From JBMORL01 sp049322335 (GTDB lineage Bacteria; Bacteroidota; Bacteroidia; Flavobacteriales_D; UBA2798), in assembly GCA_049322335.1 (NCBI GenBank), contig JBMORL010000055.1:1-64000 (forward strand): a stretch of 64,000 bases of DNA, given 5' to 3'. Below the pieces are notes generated by a model that saw only the letters and a list, made by a program, of their open reading frames with translations, did no database searches and was not told the origin of the DNA. Made by a program: the position numbers and the translations under genes. Position 1 is the first letter of the stretch; each line of letters starts with the position of its first letter. This document shows positions 24,997-33,919 of the stretch, piece by piece.

Positions 24997-26375
24997 GCTT
25001 TCAGTTTTTCAATTAATTGTTGCAGCGAAAGTGATGATTGCTCTCCGCTTTCCATATTTTTCAGCGTAATGGTTTTATTTTCCATTTCCGAAGAACCGAT
25101 CAATGCCACAAAAGGAATTTTTTTATCGTTGGCGTATTTCATTTGTTTGGCCATTTTGGAATTGTCGGGATACAATTCCGCATTGATGTTATTGCTACGC
25201 ACTTCACGCAATAACTGCATGCAATAAGCCGCTTCCTTCTCTCCGAAATTCACAAACATCAGTTTTGTAGTGTCGGCAGAAAACGAAGGAAACAGATTCA
25301 GGTCATTCATCACATCATAAATGCGGTCGGCACCAAATGAAATTCCTACTCCCGACATGTTGGGCAGACCAAAAATGCCGGTGAGGTCATCGTAACGGCC
25401 GCCACCGCAGATGCTGCTTTGAAAATTTCCTTCTGCCGATTTTACTTCGAATATTGCACCGGTATAATAATTCAATCCTCTTGCCAGCGTTATATCCACT
25501 TCTACAGAAGAAGAATTATTTTTGTAAGCATCCAATGCCAGGCGCGAAGTGTTTATCATATACCGCAGCTCTTCCACACCTTTCAATCCTGTCTCCGAAC
25601 CTGCCAAAAATTTTTCCATCTCCCCCAGCTTGTTTTCATTACTGCCCGAAAGAGTGAAAAGTGGTTTTATTTTTTCAATGGCAGCATCGCTTACGCCTTT
25701 TTCCTTTAATTCTTTCACCACATTTTCTTCACCGATCTTATCCAGCTTATCAATGGCAACAGTTATATCCACTAATTTTTCCTTTTCACCGGTAACTTCT
25801 GCAATACCGCTAAGAATTTTACGGTTATTGATCTTGATAACGGTTCTTATTTTCAATTCAGAAAAAACATCATTCATCAGCGATATCAGTTCCACTTCAT
25901 TCAACAGTGAATTGCTTCCAATCATATCCGCATCACACTGGTAAAACTCACGGTAACGCCCTTTCTGCGGACGATCAGCTCTCCACACCGGCTGAATTTG
26001 ATACCGCTTAAATGGAAACGAAATTTCATTCTGATGCTGCACCACAAAACGTGCAAAAGGAACGGTGAGGTCGTAGCGTAAGGCTTTTTCGGAGATTTTT
26101 AGAGCAAGTGAATTTACTTTTTCTTCGCTAATCATTGATTGATCAATTCCATCCAGAAAATTTCCCGAATTCAGTATTTTAAAAATCAACCGGTCACCCT
26201 CTTCTCCATATTTTCCCATCAATGTTTTTGTATTTTCCATTGCAGGCGTTTCAATGGGAAGAAATCCGTAGCGTTTAAAATATTTTTTGATGGTATCGAA
26301 AATAAAATTCCTGCGAACCATTTCATCGGGTCCGAAATCGCGTGTGCCTTTGGGTATGGAGGGTTTTTCGCTCAT
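24993..26375 (-). CDS. hisS: Histidyl-tRNA synthetase
   Basis: A 460-residue class II synthetase: PKGTRDFGPDE at the start, motif 1 region with IETPAMENTKTLMGKYGEEG, motif 2 in YDLTVPFARFV and RPQKGRYREFYQCDAD, motif 3 near GISFGADRIY, and the histidine loop in ARGLNYYTGAIFEV with GGGRYDDL. An anticodon-binding domain closes it (about 360-460). It joins histidine to tRNA-His. A good promoter lies just upstream and hutH overlaps its end. Confidence 0.98.
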   Translation of the reverse strand: MSEKPSIPKGTRDFGPDEMVRRNFIFDTIKKYFKRYGFLPIETPAMENTKTLMGKYGEEGDRLIFKILNSGNFLDGIDQSMISEEKVNSLALKISEKALRYDLTVPFARFVVQHQNEISFPFKRYQIQPVWRADRPQKGRYREFYQCDADMIGSNSLLNEVELISLMNDVFSELKIRTVIKINNRKILSGIAEVTGEKEKLVDITVAIDKLDKIGEENVVKELKEKGVSDAAIEKIKPLFTLSGSNENKLGEMEKFLAGSETGLKGVEELRYMINTSRLALDAYKNNSSSVEVDITLARGLNYYTGAIFEVKSAEGNFQSSICGGGRYDDLTGIFGLPNMSGVGISFGADRIYDVMNDLNLFPSFSADTTKLMFVNFGEKEAAYCMQLLREVRSNNINAELYPDNSKMAKQMKYANDKKIPFVALIGSSEMENKTITLKNMESGEQSSLSLQQLIEKLKA

Positions 26376-26388
26376 GTTTTAAAGGGAT

Positions 26389-26419
26389 CAAAATTAACAA
26401 ATATATGGAGAAAGGCAAA
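26389..26419 (-). promoter_or_regulatory. Promoter for hisS-hutH
   Basis: On the minus strand TTTG (26419-26416), 19 bases, then TAATTTTG (26396-26389) match the -33/-7 pattern exactly. The hisS ATG starts 14 bases beyond, so the leader would be only about eight bases. Confidence 0.75.
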
Positions 26420-26483
26420 AGTTGCGCCTGTAGCTGGCAGGTAGTGGAGCTGTAAGGGGAAAAGGGCAAAAAGCAGAACAAAT

Positions 26484-27530
26484 TTATTCGGTGATTAACC
26501 CAAAATCCAGCGCTACCTGCCAGGTGGAGTGGAAGCCTTTTTCGGAAGAAAATATTCCTTTTTTTCCGCCTTCATTTTTTTTCTCACCGGGTTTTATCAT
26601 GTAATAATGTCCCAGGCCTTCCATGCTGTAAAGTTGTATACAGGCGGTACCGGAAGTATTTTTCCAGGAAATTTTTTTCAATCCGCTGATGCTGGCGAAT
26701 GAATGAATGGTGTCGGTAGTTAAAGTGTCGTTATTGAAAAGCGATTGCCATTGTTTTGCAATGAGAAAAGCGTTTTTGTAATTCACTACTTTATCATTGG
26801 AACCATGATAAATGTGCAGCGAAGGATAAGTGCCACTGAAGTACGGATTTTCTTCGCGAACTGCGAGTTCCAGTTCGTCACCGGTTTTTTCGCTTTTTCC
26901 GAAGGCTACATCCATTGCTTCAGAAATGGTAGTGGCCGATTTGTAAGCGGCACCGGCAAAAACAGCTCCCGAACGGAAATGGCCGGGATAACCGGAGAGC
27001 ATTACCAGCGTCATTGCTCCGCCAGCCGACATGCCCGTGACAAATACTTTTCTTTTATCAATACTAAAATTTTTCTGCATATACAGGCACATATTCATAA
27101 CGGAAGCTGATTCGCCTTTGTTTTTTACGATATCCTCATATAAAAACCAGTTGAAACAATTATAACCATTGTTCATTCTTCGTTGTTCGGGATATAAAAT
27201 GTAGAAATTATACAGTTTTGCCAGTTTATTCCAGCCCGATAATTCAGCAATAGACTTTGCATTTTGATTGCAACCATGCAATACCACCACTAATGCGCGC
27301 TCCGTTGTATCGGAAGAGGAAAAGGGAGTATAATAAAACATTTTGAGGTTACCGGGATTATCGCCAAATGTTTTTACTTCGGTAAGTTCGGAATGATCTG
27401 AATAAACATTTTGTGAAAAAAAGAATGCAGAAATACAGAAAACGCAAAGACGCAGAGATAGCGCAGAGGGCGCAAAGGATTGTTTTTTATTTATTGATTT
27501 CAACCCTGAGATTAAGCTTTTACTTAACAT
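26484..27530 (-). CDS. Exported PHB-depolymerase/feruloyl-esterase-like hydrolase
   Basis: From the ATG at 27530 the protein has 348 residues (a GTG at 27560 would add ten). An unusual N-terminus with a long basic region and a hydrophobic stretch (RLCVFCISAFFF, about residues 27-38) should act as signal peptide, cut after NVYS. The alpha/beta-hydrolase domain shows the oxyanion segment VVLHGCNQN, the nucleophile in GMSAGGAM (about residue 168), IYHGSNDKVV with the acid and MEGLGHYY with the His. This is the Esterase_phb group, acting on short esters or polyester. The signal-peptide region is encoded by a dispersed intergenic-type repeat (see findings). Confidence 0.8.
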   Translation of the reverse strand: MLSKSLISGLKSINKKQSFAPSALSLRLCVFCISAFFFSQNVYSDHSELTEVKTFGDNPGNLKMFYYTPFSSSDTTERALVVVLHGCNQNAKSIAELSGWNKLAKLYNFYILYPEQRRMNNGYNCFNWFLYEDIVKNKGESASVMNMCLYMQKNFSIDKRKVFVTGMSAGGAMTLVMLSGYPGHFRSGAVFAGAAYKSATTISEAMDVAFGKSEKTGDELELAVREENPYFSGTYPSLHIYHGSNDKVVNYKNAFLIAKQWQSLFNNDTLTTDTIHSFASISGLKKISWKNTSGTACIQLYSMEGLGHYYMIKPGEKKNEGGKKGIFSSEKGFHSTWQVALDFGLITE

Positions 27531-27560
27531 AGAATATTTTGTAGTTGCATACCTTCCCAC

Positions 27561-27743
27561 CCTGCAATGCAGATTGCTTCAGTCGGGGACTCCTTCGCAA
27601 TGACCAACACACACTTTTCTGCAGAAATTTGGTTAAATCCTCGTGTCATATCTCTCTTAATCCATCGCTTTGCATCTCACTTCAAAACTCAACACTCATT
27701 TGCTCTTAACTCTTAACTCCGTATTTTCTTCATCCCTCACTCC
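27561..27743. repeat. Gap with dispersed repeat-like sequence
   Basis: No gene visible. Bases 27568-27605 (GATTGCTTCAGTCGGGGACTC and CTTCGCAATGAC parts) resemble widely dispersed intergenic repeats, and the remainder is poor, word-like repetitive sequence such as AACACTCATTTGCTCTTAACTCTTAACT. Confidence 0.4.
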
Positions 27744-28400
27744 CTAATCCTTCTTCTTAAAATCTCCGCGTTTCCATGCTTCTACAAATTTGTACCAGGC
27801 AATGGGATTAAAAAGATTGGTGGTGGGTAATTGTCCCGCGTGATATAATTTGTATTGTTCGTAGGCAATTACGCTTTTGTATGCCATGCTTCCGTCATTG
27901 GGAAGTCCGTAGGCTTGTGCGCGCAATTCGGCAATCTGCATATTGCGTTCGGCTTTGGCTACATAATCATCGGGAATTTCGAGGGTGAGAAAAGCCTGTT
28001 TGAATTGTTCGCGCGAGGGCCAGGGATACACGAACATTTGTTTTAGAACAATAGTATCATTTTGCATCATTTGTATCATCGAATAGCGGTTCTCCGTTAG
28101 TGTGTCGGGAATAACGAAAAACGAACGTTTGAAACCTAACGAGGAAAACATGATCGTATCACCTTTCATGGCCACAAAGGAGAAAAATCCGAAATAATCA
28201 GAAACCGTTCCGCGGCCTGTTGTTTTATCAAAAATGTTTACAAATGGAACCGGTTTTAAACTATCAGCAGTAACCACCACGCCCGAAAACTGCACGATAT
28301 TCATTTGTATTTTAAAATCGCTGCTGTCGGTTTGTGCACGGGAGCTAACGGCAGCAGAAAGCAACAAAAGGGTGAAGAGTATTGTGGATATTTTTTTCAT
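27744..28400 (-). CDS. Secreted carboxypeptidase-regulatory-like (CarboxypepD_reg) protein
   Basis: From the ATG at 28400 the protein has 218 residues: a signal peptide (MKKISTILF to SSRAQ), then a beta-barrel plug-like domain with GVVVTADSLKPVPFVNIF, GTVSDYFGFFSF and DTIMFSSLGFKRSFF. This domain is usually found at the N-terminus of TonB-dependent receptors or alone in small periplasmic proteins, as here. The last 100 residues are helical with several Tyr and Trp. A TTG further upstream would add only non-signal residues. It has no operon partner except possibly the HD gene 50 bases upstream. Confidence 0.8.
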   Translation of the reverse strand: MKKISTILFTLLLLSAAVSSRAQTDSSDFKIQMNIVQFSGVVVTADSLKPVPFVNIFDKTTGRGTVSDYFGFFSFVAMKGDTIMFSSLGFKRSFFVIPDTLTENRYSMIQMMQNDTIVLKQMFVYPWPSREQFKQAFLTLEIPDDYVAKAERNMQIAELRAQAYGLPNDGSMAYKSVIAYEQYKLYHAGQLPTTNLFNPIAWYKFVEAWKRGDFKKKD

Positions 28401-28449
28401 CAGTTGGATAACGGAAATCCGGCAATAAAAGTACAAAAATCCGGCCGGA

Positions 28450-29115
28450 TTATTTCATTCCTTTCCATTCAGCATAAAATTGTTCGAGATAGTTTTCCAT
28501 AAAAAGATGACGTTGCTCAGCTATTTTCTTACCTGTAGCGGTATTCATCCGGTCTTTCAGCAGCAGCAGCTTTTCATAAAAGTGGCCAATGGTATTTCCT
28601 CCTGCGTTTTTGTATTCTTCGAATGAAGTATGCAAAACCGGTTCACTCTCAGGGTTATAAATTTCCCTGTTTTTAGAACCGCCATAGGCAAAGGCGCGGG
28701 CGATACCGATGGCTCCAAGGGCGTCCAGCCGGTCGGCATCCTGCACAATTTCACCTTCTTTTGAACTCATGGGAGTAGCCACTTTTGCACCTTTAAAACT
28801 GATTTCTTTAACAATGTTTAACACGGGTTCCATCTCGTCTTCGTTCATTCCGCAGCCCGCCATCCATTCTTTTGCTTTTTCGGGACCAATAGTGTGGTCG
28901 TTGTTATGAAATTTATGGTCGGCAATATCATGCAGTAATGCGCCCATCTGAACGATAAAGAGGTCGGCATTTTCTTCTTTTGCAATAGCTGCAGACACTT
29001 CAACAACCCGCTGGATATGCCACCAGTCGTGTCCCGTTCCTTCACCGCTGAATTTTTCGCGGATCATGGAAATGGTTTTGTCAATGATATCCTGTTGTTT
29101 TCCCGAAAGAACCAT
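28450..29115 (-). CDS. HD-domain hydrolase (YedJ-like)
   Basis: A 221-residue cytosolic protein with the HD signature: GHDWWHIQRVVEV (first His-Asp), LLHDIADHKF (second His-Asp) and a later NADR-like DADRLDALGAIGIARAF. Members of this group are metal-dependent phosphohydrolases, several acting on nucleotides; substrate here unknown. The ATG shares a base with the stop of the multihaem cytochrome gene (TAATG), so translation is coupled. Confidence 0.9.
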   Translation of the reverse strand: MVLSGKQQDIIDKTISMIREKFSGEGTGHDWWHIQRVVEVSAAIAKEENADLFIVQMGALLHDIADHKFHNNDHTIGPEKAKEWMAGCGMNEDEMEPVLNIVKEISFKGAKVATPMSSKEGEIVQDADRLDALGAIGIARAFAYGGSKNREIYNPESEPVLHTSFEEYKNAGGNTIGHFYEKLLLLKDRMNTATGKKIAEQRHLFMENYLEQFYAEWKGMK

Positions 29116-31067
29116 TATTTTGTTTTTACCACGGGTTTTGTAACTATTCCTTTGGTGGTGGATACCCGGATAAAATAAGTTCCGCTGGTTTCAGGCAGCT
29201 CCAGCGACCCGTTGAAAAGTTGAGCAGGAACATTTATAACGGTTTGTCCATTAGTGTTGATAACAGTAACCGAAATAATATCTTCCTGTTTCAGTCCCGA
29301 AATAAATATTTTTCCTTCACGAACCGGGTTGGGGAATATTTTCCATTCCGGTTCATAAAGTTCGTTAATGCTGTTAAACATATTTCCCATCAGTATTTCT
29401 GCCACCAGGGAAGGAGTATGGTCGGCCGCATTAAACAGGTTTTCGAAAAGGTCGATCTCTGCTGAGTTGTACGCAAACATTTCCTGCATCCACCTGCGGG
29501 GAGAAGATTGGTAGTACACACGCGCAGTTACATTCAGGTCACCTGTATATCCTGCCAGCGGAATGTGCAGGTGAAGAATATCAGCGCCAGTTCCTTCGGT
29601 TACTCCGTTAAGATTAAAATCAGGATCGCTTAATGCATTTCCGGCAATTACGCATGTATCGTAGGCGTTATGTGTGGTGGTGAAACCTTTTGGTGTAATG
29701 CGGTTGTCTTTTAAGGGTGTAGCAGCTCTTTCGAGAACAGTGGTTACATTGCTGTTTACATCACCCATCACCATTTCATAAATCTGCACCTGCAGTTGGC
29801 TGTTGATCTTATTGTAATGTGGTTCGTAGCCGGCATCCTGGTTAATGAGTTCGGCATTTCCATCCAGCATTCCTGTTTTAAACAACGTATCGCCATTATC
29901 ATCCATCACTACAAATTCCACATAAGCGCGCCTGGAAGGATAGCCGGAAGGAAATTTATGCCCGGCTTTATTGGTAAGCGACAGGTTATAAAAAACCGTA
30001 TCAGGTGTACGTGAAGCTTCCGTAAGTGTCATGTCCAGTGTTTCGTATCGCAACAGGCGATCGGTACGTGCAATCACCGAATCGTATTGTGAGGCAGTGG
30101 CCAGCAGGTTGAGCAGGGAAATATTATTTTTCATCAGTTTCAGCATAAATGAATTTCCGCCTACAAGATGATGTTTTCCGAAAGGAGTTTGTCCGGGGAG
30201 AAATTCATGACCGTTGGAAAGAATGATCGTGTCACTGGTGCGTGGAATATGACAGCCCTGGCAGGTAATGCCCGATACGTTAGTTTCGGTATTGAAATCA
30301 GAATTCAGCCATTCGTGGTAGGTGGCCTGTTCTACAAAATCTGTACCCGTATAATTTCCGGCAAGATCAACAGTAGAAGTAATCAGTGTATGACAATTGG
30401 CGCATAAACCGGCATCGTTGATATGAGGACTGTAAACAGCATCATAACCGATATTTCCCAGCATAGGCCCGTTAAATACATTGGTATAGGGGCCGTAGAT
30501 CACATGATTGGTATCGTAAATAATATTTCCCGAAAAAATATCACCAACCAATGTGTCTTTTATCTGGTGACAGGCTCCGCAGGAAACGCCATCAAGTCCC
30601 ACAGAATCCGAAACGAGATCGGCTATTCCGTAGTTCACCTGGCCATTATGCAGCGCATTGAATTTTCCCATGGGAGCATGACAGGAAGTACATTTATTTT
30701 CGAGGTCGGTTTGGTTAGTGGGGTTGACTAAAATTTCGTGACTCACTTTAGCTCTCCAGAAAGGATCGCGGGCGGAATTGGCCATCATTGTGGCGGCCCA
30801 GTCGTCCATAATATTGATATCGGTTCCTGAAGCATCTACAGAAGTAATTCCATCCACATCACTTCCGTGGCACTGCAAACAAATTCCCGAAGAAGTAAAA
30901 AGCGTATTGGTAGCATAAGAATAACTGCGGTGCGAACGAAAAATCCTTAACTCGTTTTCAGAATGAAATGTTTTTTTTGTTCCGGTTCCTGAATATAAAC
31001 CGATCATCCATCCCCCGGAAAGAAGAATAATTAATACAAAAACTGTTTTTTTTTCAAAAATTTTCAT
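29115..31067 (-). CDS. Secreted five-haem cytochrome c with T9SS tail
   Basis: Numbered from the ATG at 31067 (650 residues; a TTG at 31121 is a poor start). A hydrophobic signal anchor (about residues 8-24) leads to five CXXCH haem sites: CLQCH 63, CTSCH 126, CGACH 163, CANCH 222 and CQGCH 269. The arrangement is like the cytochrome c554/NrfA-type multihaem fold. A C-terminal half without haem follows, then a T9SS type A tail (IFPNPVREGKIFI). It should carry electrons outside the cytoplasm, possibly to extracellular acceptors. HD gene start overlaps its stop. Confidence 0.9.
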   Translation of the reverse strand: MKIFEKKTVFVLIILLSGGWMIGLYSGTGTKKTFHSENELRIFRSHRSYSYATNTLFTSSGICLQCHGSDVDGITSVDASGTDINIMDDWAATMMANSARDPFWRAKVSHEILVNPTNQTDLENKCTSCHAPMGKFNALHNGQVNYGIADLVSDSVGLDGVSCGACHQIKDTLVGDIFSGNIIYDTNHVIYGPYTNVFNGPMLGNIGYDAVYSPHINDAGLCANCHTLITSTVDLAGNYTGTDFVEQATYHEWLNSDFNTETNVSGITCQGCHIPRTSDTIILSNGHEFLPGQTPFGKHHLVGGNSFMLKLMKNNISLLNLLATASQYDSVIARTDRLLRYETLDMTLTEASRTPDTVFYNLSLTNKAGHKFPSGYPSRRAYVEFVVMDDNGDTLFKTGMLDGNAELINQDAGYEPHYNKINSQLQVQIYEMVMGDVNSNVTTVLERAATPLKDNRITPKGFTTTHNAYDTCVIAGNALSDPDFNLNGVTEGTGADILHLHIPLAGYTGDLNVTARVYYQSSPRRWMQEMFAYNSAEIDLFENLFNAADHTPSLVAEILMGNMFNSINELYEPEWKIFPNPVREGKIFISGLKQEDIISVTVINTNGQTVINVPAQLFNGSLELPETSGTYFIRVSTTKGIVTKPVVKTK

Positions 31068-31121
31068 CAAAAACTTTCTGATGATTTCATAGTTTGACTT
31101 TAAAACTTTCTCAACTCCCAA

Positions 31122-31931
31122 CTAAAAATAAAAATTCCCCTGCTGTTTTGAATTCACTATCAGCACCGGAATTTTCAGTTCATTGGTAATGATATTTTGT
31201 GCGAACGTATCGAACTGCGGAAGGATGGAATCGGAGTGATAGGCGATAGCAAACATATCGGTTTTCACTGTTTTTCCGTAGTTGAAAATCTTGGTAAGAA
31301 AAGAATCATTTCCTTCCAGCAATTTGATGGTAAATTCCAGTTCTTTGGTAGCCAGTTTCTTTTTTATTACTTCAATGAAATTATGAATTTTCCGGTTGAG
31401 CAGTGCATCTTTTTCGGCATTGGCTACCAGGTGCATTTCGGAATCGAAAACGTGTGCGAGGTCGGCTGCAAAATTAATGATCTGCAAACTTTCGGAAGCG
31501 AGGCTAAAGGGAATAACAATTTTTCCGATTTTTTCTGCTGGTACTTTATCCTGAACAATCACAAACGGACATTCTGCACTTTTAATGACTTTAATGGCAA
31601 AACTCCCGAATACTTTTTGCATGCCTTTTGATCCATGCGTTCCCATGATGATAAGCGTGGCTTTCATTTTTGCGGCCATTTTACCTATATCTTCAAAAAT
31701 GCTCCCTTTTTCAATGTTGGCTACTACTTTCGGGTCGGTGGATTTTAACGCCAGTTTTCCAATAAAATCATTCAGTTTTGCCTTGGCCGCTCCCCGTTCG
31801 TTGTCGGCTTTGATAATATGCAACAGGTGTACTTCTGCTTTGGTTTGACGTGCCAGTTGTATAGCATGATGGGTGGCTGCTGCTGCAACGGGCGAAAAAT
31901 CGTGGGGAACAAGGTAAATATGTGCGCTCAT
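31122..31931 (-). CDS. Tandem universal stress protein
   Basis: 269 residues with two UspA domains (about 1-140 and 145-269). The first carries the ATP-binding pattern IMGTHGSKGMQKVFGSFA, so it probably binds ATP; the second lacks the full GxxG pattern. Usp proteins rise in starvation and oxidative or metal stress. A -7-like element TAAATTTG (31955-31948) stands about 17 bases before the ATG. The cytochrome gene follows after 54 bases on the same strand. Confidence 0.92.
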   Translation of the reverse strand: MSAHIYLVPHDFSPVAAAATHHAIQLARQTKAEVHLLHIIKADNERGAAKAKLNDFIGKLALKSTDPKVVANIEKGSIFEDIGKMAAKMKATLIIMGTHGSKGMQKVFGSFAIKVIKSAECPFVIVQDKVPAEKIGKIVIPFSLASESLQIINFAADLAHVFDSEMHLVANAEKDALLNRKIHNFIEVIKKKLATKELEFTIKLLEGNDSFLTKIFNYGKTVKTDMFAIAYHSDSILPQFDTFAQNIITNELKIPVLIVNSKQQGNFYF

Positions 31932-32011
31932 AGGGATTAATGTTGCACAAATTTATAAAGTATGCGAGAGTGGGGAAGAAGAAAGTGAAAAAAGTAATGA
32001 AGATCACCCGT

Positions 32012-32851
32012 TCATTTCCCTTCGACCAATTTTATGCCGGTTTTTTCCAGTGAAATGAGGCGTTTTTTATATAAAGCACCAATGGTTTTTTTGAATGATT
32101 TCTTCGAAATTCCGAGTACAATTGAAATCTCATCGGGACTGCTGTCATCGCCCAGGGGTAGGAATCCCCCTTTTTCCTTTAATTTTTCAAGAATAATGGT
32201 TTCGTTGTCGCGGGTGTGTGAAAAACCTTCTTTTTGCAGGCGCAGGTCGATTTTACCGTCTTCACGCACCTGTTTTACATACCCCTTTATCCTGTCGCCA
32301 GTGTGAAGTGGCCTGAAAATTTCATTCCGGTAAATTAATCCTTTGTAACGGTTGTTGATGATAGCATTAAATCCTAATTCAGTTTGATCAGCCACCATCA
32401 GGCTTACTTCTTCTTTTGGCTGCAGCGTGATGTTTTCTTTTTCAAAAAACTTATTGAATTTTCCTGATGCGGTGAGTCGTTGTGAAATTTCATCAAAATA
32501 GAGGTATACGAGATAACTTTTTCCTTCTTCCATGGTTTTTGCCTGTTCGCGAAAGGGAACAAAAAGGTCTTTATCAATGCCCCAGTTTAAAAATGCACCG
32601 GCAGAGTTTACCGACAGGCATTCCAGGTAGCCAAATTCATTTAACACCAAAGCGGGTTTTTTCAACGTGGCGATAAACGGATTTTCCGCATCGCTGTATA
32701 CAAACACGTCCATCTCAGTTCCTGCAGGGATTTCATTTTCGGTTTCACGCTGAAAAAGGATGGCTTCGTTGCCTTCATCATCCGTAAGCCAATAACCGGC
32801 CTGTGTTTTTCGTGTTACGTAAAGTAAATTGTATTTTCCCTGTTGGATCAT
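32012..32851 (-). CDS. CvfB/YitL-family S1 RNA-binding protein
   Basis: 279 residues with several S1-like domains and a C-terminal winged helix (about 220-279, ISKKSFKKTIGALYKKRLI). Middle segments YLECLSVNSAGAFLNWGIDKDLFVPF and GFNAIINNRYKGLIYRNEIF are characteristic of CvfB, which in Staphylococcus influences virulence-gene expression by binding RNA. Cytosolic. Its start is only five bases from a perfect -7 element, so its mRNA may be almost leaderless. Confidence 0.92.
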   Translation of the reverse strand: MIQQGKYNLLYVTRKTQAGYWLTDDEGNEAILFQRETENEIPAGTEMDVFVYSDAENPFIATLKKPALVLNEFGYLECLSVNSAGAFLNWGIDKDLFVPFREQAKTMEEGKSYLVYLYFDEISQRLTASGKFNKFFEKENITLQPKEEVSLMVADQTELGFNAIINNRYKGLIYRNEIFRPLHTGDRIKGYVKQVREDGKIDLRLQKEGFSHTRDNETIILEKLKEKGGFLPLGDDSSPDEISIVLGISKKSFKKTIGALYKKRLISLEKTGIKLVEGK

Positions 32852-32855
32852 GGCG

Positions 32856-32863
32856 CAAAGGTA
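32856..32863 (-). promoter_or_regulatory. -7 element almost touching the cvfB-like start
   Basis: On the minus strand TACCTTTG fits TANNTTTG and ends five bases before the ATG at 32851. If used, transcription starts at or next to the start codon. No -33 TTTG at the right distance. Confidence 0.5.
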
Positions 32864-32948
32864 GGAATAATAAGCCGGCAGGAGAATTATTTTTACCTTG
32901 CTGTAACTTATCAGGATTTTTATTGTTTTACATTCGTTCTTCTTCCAT

Positions 32949-33902
32949 TTGAAAAAACTGTTGCATATTGTTTTTCTTTTTCTTGCCGGGAATGTTTTTC
33001 CGCAGGTTTCGGTATTTAATCAATACAACGCAGCACTTTCTTCGCTTAATCCTGCTTACATCATGGGGGCAGATAAGGACCACATCGGGATGATCTTCCG
33101 AAACCAGTGGCCGGGCCATCGGCTGGGATCTGTGCATTGGCAGGTGGATGCCAACACGTATCTGCCACGTTTAAGCAGCGGAATCGGGTTACTTTACAGC
33201 CATGCCGGAAATATTCAGGGTGGATTCAGCGAAACAGTTTATTCTTTGCAACTGAGTTATCGGGTTATTATGTTTGATGATCATTTTCTTTGTCTTTCGG
33301 GTTCCTTAAACTATCAAAAAACAGAAGCCGACATCAATAATTTTCATTATCAGTTTGACACGCGTTCTGATTATACTATTCTGCCGGAGGTGATTGCCGG
33401 AAAAACTTCACTAACAGGTTCGTTCGGTATTCTTTTCCAGGAGACCACCAATAAATTTTACGGTGGAATCAGTTTACGTGATGTGAATTTTACTGATTTG
33501 AGCTACGAAGCGGATAATTACATTCTGAAAGCGCCCGTACTTTCCGTACAGGGAATGGGACGAATTCCGCTTTCAAGAAGCAAAACACTTTTTCTTTTCG
33601 GATGTTTTGAGCAATCGGGTAAAATCAGTTATTCCGCAGCTACCGGCCCCTTGCAGCTAAAACCGGTGACCGCCTCTTTATTTTTTCAAACCAATATTTT
33701 TATTGACAGAAAACACACGCTGGGCATCGGGTATAAATATTTTTTCGGAAATTACGGGAGTCTGAATTACAGGTATGGCTATATGTTTGGGAAACATAAA
33801 AAAATCGGGGTGGGATATAGCTACGATGTCAAACCCTATATCCAGTTCGACAAACTTCATTTCTGGTCATCACACGAATTGTATTGTAAATGGACGTTTT
33901 AA
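32949..33902 (+). CDS. PorP/SprF-family outer-membrane protein (T9SS)
   Basis: 317 residues with a signal peptide (cut after NVFPQ) and the usual PorP/SprF layout: FNQYNAALSSLNPAYIMG near the N-terminus, then many amphipathic strands (FRNQWP, GGISLRDVNF, GVGYSYDVKP) ending in a C-terminal strand with aromatic final residue (WTF). Such proteins help secrete or attach T9SS cargo, often for a dedicated partner; here the partner is unknown. The start is TTG at 32949. Confidence 0.92.
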   Translation: MKKLLHIVFLFLAGNVFPQVSVFNQYNAALSSLNPAYIMGADKDHIGMIFRNQWPGHRLGSVHWQVDANTYLPRLSSGIGLLYSHAGNIQGGFSETVYSLQLSYRVIMFDDHFLCLSGSLNYQKTEADINNFHYQFDTRSDYTILPEVIAGKTSLTGSFGILFQETTNKFYGGISLRDVNFTDLSYEADNYILKAPVLSVQGMGRIPLSRSKTLFLFGCFEQSGKISYSAATGPLQLKPVTASLFFQTNIFIDRKHTLGIGYKYFFGNYGSLNYRYGYMFGKHKKIGVGYSYDVKPYIQFDKLHFWSSHELYCKWTF

Positions 33903-33919
33903 AAATAAATCATAAAACC

